Assembly (NCBI RefSeq): GCF_009755275.1
Contig: NZ_WQLA01000001.1
Span: forward strand, 248,001-312,000
Origin: Mucilaginibacter aquatilis
GTDB lineage: Bacteria; Bacteroidota; Bacteroidia; Sphingobacteriales; Sphingobacteriaceae
Direction: 5' to 3'
Length of the DNA: 64,000 bases
The notes under the pieces were generated by a model. It saw nothing but the letters and a program-made list of their open reading frames with translations. It was not told where the DNA came from and ran no database searches. The position numbers and the translations under genes are program-made. Below, piece by piece: positions 45,778 to 54,121 of this stretch. Position 1 is the stretch's first letter. Every line of letters begins with the position of its first letter.

Positions 45778-46878
45778 TTAAGCTATTACATAAGTTTTGC
45801 CCGGCCGGGCGTTAATATAACCCTGCATCTCCATGTTAAGCAGGTTCATGGCTAACGCACTAACAGGCATATTTAATATAATGCTCAAATCATCAATTGC
45901 TACGGGCACACTACTATTTTGCAGCATATGCCATATGGCTTGTTCCTGTTCGCTTAAATCAATGGGTAGCATAAACTGCTTGGCGGCAGGCTTACTGCCC
46001 GATTGAACATCCCACCCCATTAGGTAAGCCAAATCGGCTGCGCAACTCAGCAAACCAGCCTTATGGTTCCTGATAAGGAAGTTACAGCCTTCAGAATAGG
46101 TATCATATACACGCCCGGGAAACGCAAATACATCCCGGTTATATGAATTGGCAATTTCGGCAGTAATAAGTGCTCCCCCTTTTATGCCTGCTTCTACCAC
46201 AACAGTAACATCGGCCATACCAGCCACAATTCGGTTACGCTGTGGGAAATTTTCCCTATCGGGCTTGGTGCCTGATGGGTACTCGCTAAGCAAGCCGCCG
46301 TTAAGTATCATTTTATCCGCAACGCCCCGGTTTTGGCTGGGGTATAGTCGGTCTAAACTATGGCCTAATACACCAATGGTTGGCAGGTTAAGTCTCAGGC
46401 TTTCCTTATGCGCCGCTACGTCAATACCCAGGGCAAGGCCGCTTACTACCAAAACGCCGTATTGCTGCAAATCTTCAAGCAGCTCCTTGCATAACTGCCG
46501 TCCATAGTCAGTAGCATTACGCGTTCCAACAATGCTTACTACACGTTTGTTGTTTAAGTCAGCATTTCCTTTACTGTAAAGTAAAATAGGAGCGTCATTA
46601 CAATTCTTGAGCTTTTTTGGATATCGCTCATCAGTGTAGAAAATAACATCAATACCGTTTTTCTCAACAAATTGAATTTCCTGCGTAGCCTGATCAAGGG
46701 CTGCATTAAGGTTTAGGCTTTCAATGGTTTTGTGACCTATGCCCGGTACACGCTTAAAACGCTGCACCGATCCATTAAAAACTTCATCAGCACTGCCAAA
46801 ATAAGCCAGTAATGATTTTGATAAGGTAGGGCCGATGCCCTTGATAAGTGATAAAGCTATTTGGTGTTTAAGTGTCAT
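45778..46878 (-). CDS. dprA: DNA-processing protein DprA
   Basis: A 366-residue DprA/Smf with an N-terminal helix-hairpin-helix (about 10-65), a Rossmann-like DprA domain (SIVGTRNATDYG, VVSGLALGIDVAAH, GGLLSEYPSGTKPDRENFPQRNRIVAG, VVEAGIKGGALITA), and a C-terminal winged helix that ends in KTYVIA. DprA loads RecA on incoming single-stranded DNA during transformation. No competence genes are near. Divergent from the blaI-like gene; their common intergenic region holds five operator palindromes. Confidence 0.95.
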   Translation of the reverse strand: MTLKHQIALSLIKGIGPTLSKSLLAYFGSADEVFNGSVQRFKRVPGIGHKTIESLNLNAALDQATQEIQFVEKNGIDVIFYTDERYPKKLKNCNDAPILLYSKGNADLNNKRVVSIVGTRNATDYGRQLCKELLEDLQQYGVLVVSGLALGIDVAAHKESLRLNLPTIGVLGHSLDRLYPSQNRGVADKMILNGGLLSEYPSGTKPDRENFPQRNRIVAGMADVTVVVEAGIKGGALITAEIANSYNRDVFAFPGRVYDTYSEGCNFLIRNHKAGLLSCAADLAYLMGWDVQSGSKPAAKQFMLPIDLSEQEQAIWHMLQNSSVPVAIDDLSIILNMPVSALAMNLLNMEMQGYINARPGKTYVIA

Positions 46879-46982
46879 GATGCAGCCGCAAGATAATACC
46901 TCATACCTATTTACCCGTTAGGGTAAAAAAAAATTTTTAGGAAAACAGTGTATTTGAAGCCATAGAGCGTCTTTTAACTATA

Positions 46983-47095
46983 AAACTATCAAAATAGTTT
47001 GCGAACTATAAAAATAGTAGTACTTTCGGCTATCCAAACTACAAAAGCAGTTTGATAACTATTCATATAGTTTTATAAAACTACCATTATAGTTT
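46983..47095. promoter_or_regulatory. Five palindromic operators of the BlaI-like repressor
   Basis: Five sites of form AAACTAT-N4-ATAGTTT: 46983-47000 (perfect), 47003-47020 (ACTAT/ATAGT core), 47036-47053 (two changes), 47056-47073 (near-perfect), 47078-47095 (one change). Start-to-start spacing is 20, 33, 20 and 22 bases, so most sites lie on the same helical face. A TTTG (46998-47001) and TACTTTCG (47021-47028), 19 bases apart, form a promoter in the gap between sites 2 and 3, so bound repressor would block it. The dyad design fits a BlaI/MecI/CopY-type dimer, which is encoded next. Confidence 0.8.
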
Positions 47096-47117
47096 GCTTT
47101 TTTAACCAGAAACAACA

Positions 47118-47498
47118 ATGAAAGAATTAACTAAGGCCGAGGAACAGGTAATGCAGATTTTGTGGAAGCTCAAAGAAGGAATTGTGAAGCAGATTCTCGA
47201 TCAAATGCCTGACGATCCGAAGCCGGCTTACAACACGGTAAGCACAGTGGTACGCGTACTTGAAAGCAAGGGATTTGTTGACCACAAAGCATACGGAAAC
47301 TCACACGTGTACTTCCCTACCGTTAGTGAAGACCAATACAAAAAATTTGCTTTTGATAAGGTGATTAAAAGCTACTTTAACAACTCTTACAAAAGCCTGG
47401 TATCATACCTGGTAAAAGAGCAAAAGCTAAACCTTAGCGAATTGGCAGAATTAATTTTATTGGCTGAACGCAGTCGCAAAAAAAATAGTGATGATTAA
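47118..47498 (+). CDS. BlaI/MecI/CopY-family transcriptional repressor
   Basis: A 126-residue winged-helix repressor: LTKAEEQVMQILWKLKEG, then YNTVSTVVRVLESKGFVDH is the recognition region, with the C-terminal dimerisation helix after KFAFDKVIKSYF. Members sit on dyad operators and are inactivated by a membrane metallopeptidase. The next gene encodes exactly such a BlaR1/MecR1-type M56 protein, overlapping by 8 bases. Five palindromes surround the promoter upstream, so it is probably autoregulated. No beta-lactamase gene is adjacent, so antibiotic sensing is not implied. Confidence 0.92.
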   Translation: MKELTKAEEQVMQILWKLKEGIVKQILDQMPDDPKPAYNTVSTVVRVLESKGFVDHKAYGNSHVYFPTVSEDQYKKFAFDKVIKSYFNNSYKSLVSYLVKEQKLNLSELAELILLAERSRKKNSDD

Positions 47499-49209
47499 TT
47501 TTTTGCAATACCTGTTGGAGGTAAATGTTTACCTCGCCCTTGCTTATTTAGGTTACTGGGCGCTATTGCGCCGGCAAACATTTTATAATGCAAACAGGGC
47601 CTATTTGCTTACCGCTATTGTGGTTTGTTTTATGATTCCGCTGGTGCAAATAAGCTTTGAAGCCAGGCACACAAGCGTGGTTACACAGGCACTTATACAG
47701 CAAGGTTCAATGCAGGCAACACACTCTGACACATCCGTCGTTACAGGAGATGCCACTTTAGAGCCTTTTAAAGCTCTTACAGCGCTTTACTTAGCCGCAG
47801 TGACAGTCTTGCTTGTATTATTACTTTCAAGGCTTTACAAGCTCTTAAAATTAATATCTGGAGGCAAGAGAAGTAAATGCGATGGCTACATACTTGTGCA
47901 GGTGCCTGAAACACCATCACCGTTTTCATTTATAAGCTATGTATTTGTAGCTAATGAAGACCAGATGCAGCCGGTAATTTTGAAGCACGAATTGGTACAT
48001 ATTAACCAAAAACACAGCTATGATATCCTCCTCTTGGAGGTAGTAAAAGTAATTTGCTGGTTTAATCCCGTTGTATATCTGCTGCAAAACAGCCTCAAAA
48101 CAATTCATGAATTTGAGGCCGACCGCCTTACGGCGGGAAAAACTGAGCAAGATAGCTATGTTGACTTTTTGATTGCCCAGGCTTGCCAAAATAGCGGCCT
48201 CAGCGTTGCCAATCACTTTTCTGAAAAAAACCTTTTAAAATCAAGAATAATGAAGCTCTATCAAAAACGCTCAGGTAAATTAGCCAGGCTAAATTACCTT
48301 ATGGCCCTGCCATTATGTGCAGGCATGCTATGCGCCTCGTCGGCCGCATTTAGTAAAGAATACGGATTTAAAGTTGAGTGGGGAAAAGCTGCTTTTACAA
48401 CCACCGGGTTAAACGCCAAAGCGGTATCTTCAAATGCTGACTCGTTAAAAAAGTTACGTTTAAAAGTTACCAGTGGTAATACCACTGCAGTAACTGATCA
48501 ACTTAAAGTGAATGGTGCCAGCGGTAAGCAACTTGTATACACCGCTCAAAATATCACCGAAAACGACAAAAGAAACTTAAAAGAAAAGTTTGGCATCAAG
48601 GTGGAAACAATAAGCGCTGAAAGCAATACAACCAGCATAATGGCACTACCCCCACCTCCGCCAGCTACCGCGCGCAATTTATCTAAATACAAATTACCAC
48701 CGCCACCTCCCCCTCCAATTGAGAGACCCGGATCAAAAAAGAATAAGAAAAACATTCCGCCACCACCGCCACCAATTGAAGGCAATTTAAAGGATGAAGA
48801 CTTAACAGCAAGTGAGCGAACTCAACTCAAAAACGAAGGTAAACTGGTAACCTATTCGTTTCAAGAATTGCTTAAGCATGTAAACAGAAACATGCGCTAT
48901 CCTGCTCAAGCTCAAAAAAACAACGTTACCGGTACGCTGCTAACAAGCTTTAGGGTAGATGAAAACAGAGAAGTTTCAGACGTAGCCATCAAACAAAGCG
49001 CAAACCCAATTCTTGATTCTGAGGCCAAAAATGCAGTTTCTAGCTACAAAGGAAAAGTGATTGCCAAACCCGGAAATTACACCATGCGATTAAGCTTTAA
49101 ACTCCAGTACCCGGATGGTAAAACATCTGAAAGTTATGAAAATAAAAGTGAATTGGAAAGGCCTACCGCAGGTACAATCATCATAACTGCAGAAGGTGAT
49201 AGCAATTAA
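47491..49209 (+). CDS. M56 metallopeptidase with polyproline linker and TonB-like C-terminus
   Basis: A 572-residue BlaR1/MecR1-like membrane protein. Four hydrophobic segments lie at about 7-25, 38-58, 92-112 and 268-286. The zinc peptidase motif H166-E-L-V-H170 is followed by EADRL, as in M56 peptidases. After the last helix comes a variable region, three polyproline runs (six to eight Pro each, around residues 388-430), and a C-terminal TonB-like domain (about 460-545, YPAQAQKNNVTGTLLTSF). BlaR1 normally ends in a penicillin-binding sensor, absent here. M56-TonB fusions are frequent in Bacteroidota. The start ATG at 47491 overlaps the blaI stop; a GTG at 47488 is possible. Confidence 0.88.
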   Translation: MINFLQYLLEVNVYLALAYLGYWALLRRQTFYNANRAYLLTAIVVCFMIPLVQISFEARHTSVVTQALIQQGSMQATHSDTSVVTGDATLEPFKALTALYLAAVTVLLVLLLSRLYKLLKLISGGKRSKCDGYILVQVPETPSPFSFISYVFVANEDQMQPVILKHELVHINQKHSYDILLLEVVKVICWFNPVVYLLQNSLKTIHEFEADRLTAGKTEQDSYVDFLIAQACQNSGLSVANHFSEKNLLKSRIMKLYQKRSGKLARLNYLMALPLCAGMLCASSAAFSKEYGFKVEWGKAAFTTTGLNAKAVSSNADSLKKLRLKVTSGNTTAVTDQLKVNGASGKQLVYTAQNITENDKRNLKEKFGIKVETISAESNTTSIMALPPPPPATARNLSKYKLPPPPPPPIERPGSKKNKKNIPPPPPPIEGNLKDEDLTASERTQLKNEGKLVTYSFQELLKHVNRNMRYPAQAQKNNVTGTLLTSFRVDENREVSDVAIKQSANPILDSEAKNAVSSYKGKVIAKPGNYTMRLSFKLQYPDGKTSESYENKSELERPTAGTIIITAEGDSN

Positions 49210-49253
49210 TTTTTAATTTAACTAACACGTGTTAAACACTGTTTTACAGCATT

Positions 49254-49880
49254 TTATATTTTAACATATATAACCTGCTTAGTCTCGAAGAACTCCTCCT
49301 CAAAGTAGTTTTTCAGGAAGTATTGCTGAACGGCTAAACCCGACTCGGCAATTTCCTGTTTAAGATCTCCCCCTTTCAAATACAAAATTCCGTTCGGTAA
49401 AGTATTCTTTGAATCCTTGTTAAATTTACCTTTTACCCAAGGGTAGAAATCTTTTAATTGCGTTACAGCACGCGATACAACAAAATCAAACTTACCAGGT
49501 ATTTGCTCTGCACGACTATGCGTTGCTTTCAGGTTTTTCAAACCCGCTGCCGATGCTACTTCGCTAACCACTTTTATTTTCTTCCCAATGGAATCAACCA
49601 AGTGAAAGTCAGTCTCTGGGTATAAAATAGCCAATGGCACACCCGGAAAACCACCGCCTGTACCTACGTCAAGCACATGTTCGCCGGGCAAAAAGCTCAT
49701 CACCTTGGCAATTCCCAATGAATGAAGCACATGCCGCTCATACAATGAGTCCATATCCTTGCGCGAGATGACGTTGATTTGCTGGTTCCAGTAATTGTAC
49801 AGCTCAGAAAGCTGGTTAAATTGCTCTTGCTGCTGGCTTGTTATTTCGGGGAAATATTTATTGATAAGTCCGGCGTCCAT
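49254..49880 (-). CDS. rsmG: 16S rRNA (guanine527-N7)-methyltransferase RsmG
   Basis: A 208-residue SAM-dependent methyltransferase that modifies G527 of 16S rRNA. The SAM-binding block is VLDVGTGGGFPGVPLAI, preceded by LYERHVLHSLGIAK and followed by the KKIKVVSEVASAAGLKNL stretch. It follows the sigma factor with no gap (stop at 49881). Convergent with the M56 gene across 44 bases, where a 12-base palindrome TAACACGTGTTA (49223-49234) occurs. Confidence 0.95.
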   Translation of the reverse strand: MDAGLINKYFPEITSQQQEQFNQLSELYNYWNQQINVISRKDMDSLYERHVLHSLGIAKVMSFLPGEHVLDVGTGGGFPGVPLAILYPETDFHLVDSIGKKIKVVSEVASAAGLKNLKATHSRAEQIPGKFDFVVSRAVTQLKDFYPWVKGKFNKDSKNTLPNGILYLKGGDLKQEIAESGLAVQQYFLKNYFEEEFFETKQVIYVKI

Positions 49881-50474
49881 TTATCGGTCAATGCGGTTAA
49901 TGATGTTGCCCAGCAGGTATTTAGCTCTGAATAATTGAGCTTTTACCGTACCTAACGGCAAATCAAGTTGTTGTGCAATTTCTTCGTATGATAACTCATC
50001 AAAATACCTCAAAGTCAATAAGTTGCGATAACGAGGCGGTAAACTTTCAATTAGCAGCTTAATTTCGTTCGACTGCTGTTTTTTAATTGAAGTTTCTTCA
50101 GGATTCAACGTATCGGCCTTAATTTGCAGCGGCCTGTCATCCTCCTCGTCCATCATATTATTGATGGATACGGTATTGAGCTTCTTTTTACGCAAAAAAT
50201 CGATGCAATTATTGGTGGCCACCCTAAACAGCCATGTGCTAAAAGCATAATCAGGCTGATATTTGTCTAGCTTTTCAAATGCTTTGGCAAAGGTCTCAAC
50301 GGTTATGTCCATGGCATCCTCGCGGTTGTTCACCATTTTGAGCGACATAAAGTATATAGAATCTTTGTAGCGCTGCATTAAATCAGCGAAAGCTTTCTGG
50401 CTTCCTTCTCTCGCTTTCAGCACCAGCTGATAATCGTTTTTTGCGTTTTCGGTAAAGTTGGCGTTTACTTCCAT
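49881..50474 (-). CDS. ECF-type RNA polymerase sigma factor
   Basis: A 197-residue sigma-70 family protein with region 2 (FADLMQRYKDSIYFMSLKM, then DAMDITVETFAKAFEKLDKYQPDYAFSTWLFRVATNNCID) and region 4 (LPPRYRNLLTLRYFDELSYEEIAQQLDLPLGTVKAQLFRAK). A linker between about 115 and 145 is acidic. It is of the large ECF group related to SigW/RpoE. No anti-sigma gene follows; the next gene is rsmG, and the preceding GT2 gene overlaps it by 10 bases. So its regulator, if any, is elsewhere. Confidence 0.9.
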   Translation of the reverse strand: MEVNANFTENAKNDYQLVLKAREGSQKAFADLMQRYKDSIYFMSLKMVNNREDAMDITVETFAKAFEKLDKYQPDYAFSTWLFRVATNNCIDFLRKKKLNTVSINNMMDEEDDRPLQIKADTLNPEETSIKKQQSNEIKLLIESLPPRYRNLLTLRYFDELSYEEIAQQLDLPLGTVKAQLFRAKYLLGNIINRIDR

Positions 50475-51586
50475 TGTATGGTTTTTACAAATGTTCCTAT
50501 TAAACCAAACACATTTAAGTACACATAATAAAGCAAATCAAAAAAAGGTAAATACCAAATCAAATCTTTGCCCGTCAGCCTGTTAGCCGACTTTATGTAA
50601 ATTACAATTTGAGTTATTAACCTAATGGCATATAACCCGGTTATAATTGGTAACTGTATTTTAAAAACTATGCACAATACTAATGCCACATAAAAAAAGA
50701 AGCCGCTTAAAGCTTCAAAGCTCAACATACGGCGGTGCTTATTTTTATACAAGCCCCCTACTCCCATGTGGCGTTTTTTTTGCCGGTAATAGCCACCTAA
50801 AGTGCGCTTGGAGTCAGTGTATACAAAAGCATCTTTGTGTATTTCAATTGCTGTATTGTTAGCAGTAGCATTTTTATTTACAAATAAATCATCATCGCCT
50901 GCTAAAATATGCAAATGCGCTGCAAACCCTTTTACGCTAAAAAACAGTGATTTGGTGTAAGCCAGGTTACGACCAATACCCATATAAGCATTGCGCCCTA
51001 AGGCTGCCGAAAAATAGGTAACTGCTGTTTTAAGCGTTTCAAAACGAGTGAAGGCATTTATAAACCCTCTGCTCTTTTTATAGGGCGAATATCCAAGTAC
51101 AATTTGCACACCAGGCGTAAACTGAGAAGCCATCCGCGCAATCCAATGCGGTGAAGCCGGTTCACAATCGGCATCGGTAAACAGTAAATGTTCGTGACTG
51201 GCGGCTTTTATACCCATGGTTAGGGCAAACTTTTTCCCGGTTTTAAAGCGGGGATGTTCTGTAACTGTAACCAATTTAAGGTGTGGATAGTTTTTAGCAA
51301 AATCTTCTAATACCCAACGGGTATCGTCTACCGAGCAATCATTAATTACCACAACTTCGTAGTTTGGATAATCTTGTGATAAAATTGCAGGCAGATACAG
51401 TTTAAGGTTCTCCGCCTCGTTACGGGCACTAATAATTACTGAGACCGGTAAGTCTACTGCTGAAACATCGGCATCGGGCACGCTGAAAGCTGCCAAACGA
51501 CGCTGCACTATTAATAAAAAGCCCATTTGCCAAATAAAGCAGAGCGCAAAAAAACTCAATAAAACAAAGGGTATATATTGTTCCAA
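50465..51586 (-). CDS. Glycosyltransferase family 2 membrane protein
   Basis: A roughly 373-residue GT2 enzyme. A transmembrane helix at the N-terminus (YIPFVLLSFFALCFIWQMGFLLIV) is followed by the GT-A domain with VSVIISARNEAENLKLYLPA, VVINDCSVDDT and LLFTDADCEPASP (DxD), and two or three helices follow near the C-terminus. Such enzymes make surface glycolipids or polysaccharides. The start is uncertain: no ATG precedes the helix. A TTG at 51586 gives the shortest form that keeps the helix; a GTG at 51706 would add 40 unconvincing residues, while the first ATG (51526) cuts the helix. It overlaps the sigma gene by 10 bases. Confidence 0.8.
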   Translation of the reverse strand: MEQYIPFVLLSFFALCFIWQMGFLLIVQRRLAAFSVPDADVSAVDLPVSVIISARNEAENLKLYLPAILSQDYPNYEVVVINDCSVDDTRWVLEDFAKNYPHLKLVTVTEHPRFKTGKKFALTMGIKAASHEHLLFTDADCEPASPHWIARMASQFTPGVQIVLGYSPYKKSRGFINAFTRFETLKTAVTYFSAALGRNAYMGIGRNLAYTKSLFFSVKGFAAHLHILAGDDDLFVNKNATANNTAIEIHKDAFVYTDSKRTLGGYYRQKKRHMGVGGLYKNKHRRMLSFEALSGFFFYVALVLCIVFKIQLPIITGLYAIRLITQIVIYIKSANRLTGKDLIWYLPFFDLLYYVYLNVFGLIGTFVKTIQWK

Positions 51587-51766
51587 ATTCGGGCACTTAT
51601 TTTCAAGCCGCAAATTTGTTAATTTTAAGCGAATTAGTTGGGAATTAGTTAAATTTAAAGAACACCAACAAAACACCCCGACGAGGAAGCGTAAATTTCT
51701 GCACACTTATTAGCAGAAATACCGCTTAGCTGTACGGATTTAAAGGCAACACTCATCCAGGCAGGG

Positions 51767-51799
51767 TTTGGGAGGGGCTATTTTATTTTAGTAACTTTG
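51767..51799 (+). promoter_or_regulatory. Promoter of tgt (exact Bacteroidota consensus)
   Basis: TTTG (51767-51770), 21-base spacer, and TAACTTTG (51792-51799), an exact TAnnTTTG. Transcription would begin near 51806, only about 6 bases before the ATG at 51812. An apparent TTG start at 51797 lies inside the -7 element. Confidence 0.7.
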
Positions 51800-51811
51800 C
51801 CCGTTACAAAA

Positions 51812-52942
51812 ATGAAATTTAAATTAACCGCTCAAGATAAACTTTCAAAGGCACGTGCCGGAGAAATCACTACAGACCACGGCGTTATACAAACGCCTAT
51901 TTTCATGCCTGTTGGCACCGCCGGCACAGTAAAAGCCGTACACCAGCGCGAACTAAAAAATGATATTGAAGCCCAGATCATTTTAGGCAACACTTATCAC
52001 CTTTACCTGCGTCCAGGATTGGAAACTTTAGAAAAGGCAGGCGGATTGCATAAATTTAACGGATGGGACAAGCCAATTCTAACCGATAGCGGTGGTTATC
52101 AAGTATATTCATTAAGCCAGGCACGCAAAATAAAGGAGGAAGGTGTTACATTTCGCTCACATATCGATGGCTCGAAACACTTGTTTACCCCCGAGGCTGC
52201 CATGGATATTCAGCGCGTAATTGGTGCCGATATTATTATGGCTTTTGATGAGTGTACACCCTACCCTTGTGATTATGGCTACGCCCGTCGTTCTATTGAA
52301 ATGACTCACCGCTGGCTGAAACGCTGCTGCGACCGGTTCGACAGCACCGAACCAAAATATGGATATAGTCAAACGCTCTTCCCTATTGTGCAGGGATCGG
52401 TTTATAAAGACTTGCGCGAGCGTTCGGCCGAGGTAATTGCCTCGTTCGGCAGAGAGGGTAATGCAATTGGCGGCCTGTCAGTTGGTGAACCTGCCGAGGA
52501 AATGTACGCCATGACAGAAATTGTATGCAACATTTTACCTCAGGACAAGCCGCGCTACCTGATGGGCGTAGGCACGCCGGTTAATATTTTAGAGAATATT
52601 GCCTTGGGGATTGATATGTTTGACTGTGTTATGCCTACTCGCAATGCACGCCATGGCCTGCTGTTTACCAAAAACGGCATATTGAACATGCGTAATGAAA
52701 AATGGAAAAATGACTTTACACCCATTGATGAAGATAGCGACCTGTGGGTTGACCGCGAGCATACTAAAGCCTATTTACGTCATTTAATTACATCGGGCGA
52801 GATGCTGGGCGCACAAATTGCCAGTTTGCATAACCTGCATTTTTATTTGTGGCTGGTAAATGAGGCCCGTCAGCACATAATAAATGGCGATTTTTACAGT
52901 TGGAAGAATGCCATGGTTACACAATTAGCCCAGCGCTTGTAA
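51812..52942 (+). CDS. tgt: tRNA-guanine transglycosylase Tgt
   Basis: A 376-residue TIM-barrel enzyme that exchanges guanine-34 for preQ1 in the queuosine pathway. Substrate and catalytic blocks are LTDSGGYQVYSLSQ, AFDECTPYP, NAIGGLSVGEP and MFDCVMPTRNARHG. The zinc-binding CxCxxC of E. coli Tgt is replaced by S309-x-L311-x2-D314 just before TKAYLRHLI, though the later HNLHFYLWL His remains. I recall Bacteroides Tgt also lacking the cysteines. The ATG at 51812 follows an exact promoter. The stop shares its last base with the LptF/G start. Confidence 0.95.
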   Translation: MKFKLTAQDKLSKARAGEITTDHGVIQTPIFMPVGTAGTVKAVHQRELKNDIEAQIILGNTYHLYLRPGLETLEKAGGLHKFNGWDKPILTDSGGYQVYSLSQARKIKEEGVTFRSHIDGSKHLFTPEAAMDIQRVIGADIIMAFDECTPYPCDYGYARRSIEMTHRWLKRCCDRFDSTEPKYGYSQTLFPIVQGSVYKDLRERSAEVIASFGREGNAIGGLSVGEPAEEMYAMTEIVCNILPQDKPRYLMGVGTPVNILENIALGIDMFDCVMPTRNARHGLLFTKNGILNMRNEKWKNDFTPIDEDSDLWVDREHTKAYLRHLITSGEMLGAQIASLHNLHFYLWLVNEARQHIINGDFYSWKNAMVTQLAQRL

Positions 52943-54051
52943 TGTTCAAATTTCTGAATAACTACATAAAAATTATTGATTGGTACATTATAAAAAAGTA
53001 CCTGGGCACCTTTGTATTCACACTATCGCTGTTCCTGATCATCATTGTTGTGTTTGATGTATCGGAGCATTTAGATGATTTTTTGAAGAGCAAAGCGCCC
53101 TTAAGCGCTATTGTGTTTCAATATTACGGCGGCTATCTGCCCTATTACGCAAACATTTTGCTTCCTCTTATTAACTTTTTGGCGGTTATATTTTTTACGG
53201 CAAAAATGGCCAATCAAACCGAAATTGTGCCCATTTTGAGTGGTAAGGTGAGTTTCAGGCGTTTTTTACGACCTTATTTTATTGCATCAGGCGTAATTTT
53301 TATAGTCTTCTTTTTAGGGAACGTGTACTTTATTCCGCTTACCAACCAGCTGAGTGTTAAGTTTGATGATACCTACACTAACAAAACCGACCCAACCCTG
53401 AAAGAACTGCACATGCAGCTTGACGACCGTACGTTTGTTTACCTGCAATCATATGATAACGTAGTACGTACAGGATATAACTTTGTGCTTGAAAAGTTTG
53501 ACGGCGACCTGATGCGTGAAAAGCTTACCTCCGACCATATCACTTACGATTCATTAAAACGAAGCTGGACTTTCCATAACGCAAAGATCAGGTACGTTGA
53601 TGGATTAAAGGAAAGATTTGTTGAACTGCCGCAAAAGGACACGGTTATTGATATGCGACCATCTGACTTTGAGGCCAATACAGACATTAATACCAACATT
53701 TACCGGGCCATAGCAACCGCCGACCTCACCAAGCAAATACAAAAAGAAAATATACGGGGCACCGGCAGACTTGTTGAGCTACAGTTAGAGAAATACCGTC
53801 GTTATATATACCCTTTTTCGGCATTTGTATTAACGCTTATTGGTGTCTCGATATCATCTCGCAAGGTACGCGGAGGCATTGGTCTGCCGCTAGGCGTAGG
53901 CATTTTACTTTGCTTTTTATATATAGTTGTAGATCGCTTTGCAAACGTATTTTCGTTGAAAGCCAGTCTGCCGCCTATTATAGCCGTTTGTATACCTAAC
54001 GTTTTGTTTGGTTTAACCGGCCTGTACCTGCTTAAAAAGGCTCCAAAATAA
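52942..54051 (+). CDS. LptF/LptG family permease
   Basis: A 369-residue inner-membrane protein of the YjgP/YjgQ family with six transmembrane helices (three near residues 15-120, three near 285-365) around a periplasmic beta-jellyroll part. It moves lipopolysaccharide from the inner membrane with LptB and the LptC/A bridge. Bacteroidota often have one-gene or mixed LptF/G forms, so F and G are not resolved. Its ATG overlaps the tgt TAA by one base, so the two are cotranslated despite unrelated roles. Confidence 0.88.
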   Translation: MFKFLNNYIKIIDWYIIKKYLGTFVFTLSLFLIIIVVFDVSEHLDDFLKSKAPLSAIVFQYYGGYLPYYANILLPLINFLAVIFFTAKMANQTEIVPILSGKVSFRRFLRPYFIASGVIFIVFFLGNVYFIPLTNQLSVKFDDTYTNKTDPTLKELHMQLDDRTFVYLQSYDNVVRTGYNFVLEKFDGDLMREKLTSDHITYDSLKRSWTFHNAKIRYVDGLKERFVELPQKDTVIDMRPSDFEANTDINTNIYRAIATADLTKQIQKENIRGTGRLVELQLEKYRRYIYPFSAFVLTLIGVSISSRKVRGGIGLPLGVGILLCFLYIVVDRFANVFSLKASLPPIIAVCIPNVLFGLTGLYLLKKAPK

Positions 54052-54121
54052 TAATCACCATAGGCGGCAAGTAACTTTATCAGCCCCTCAATACATACAC
54101 AAATAATAACCCCGTTTTGTA

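Noticed and set aside
46976..46982. Possible sixth operator half-site AACTAT
   Set aside because: No matching ATAGTT follows at the four-base spacing; only a half-site is seen.
48546..48785. Gly-rich frame opposite the polyproline region
   Set aside because: The antisense of CCN codons reads as glycine; it is a shadow of the M56 gene.
47118..49209. Beta-lactam resistance regulon
   Set aside because: The peptidase lacks the penicillin-binding sensor and no beta-lactamase or PBP gene adjoins.
49223..49234. Palindrome TAACACGTGTTA between convergent genes
   Set aside because: Twelve bases, no U-run and not at a promoter; no role can be argued.
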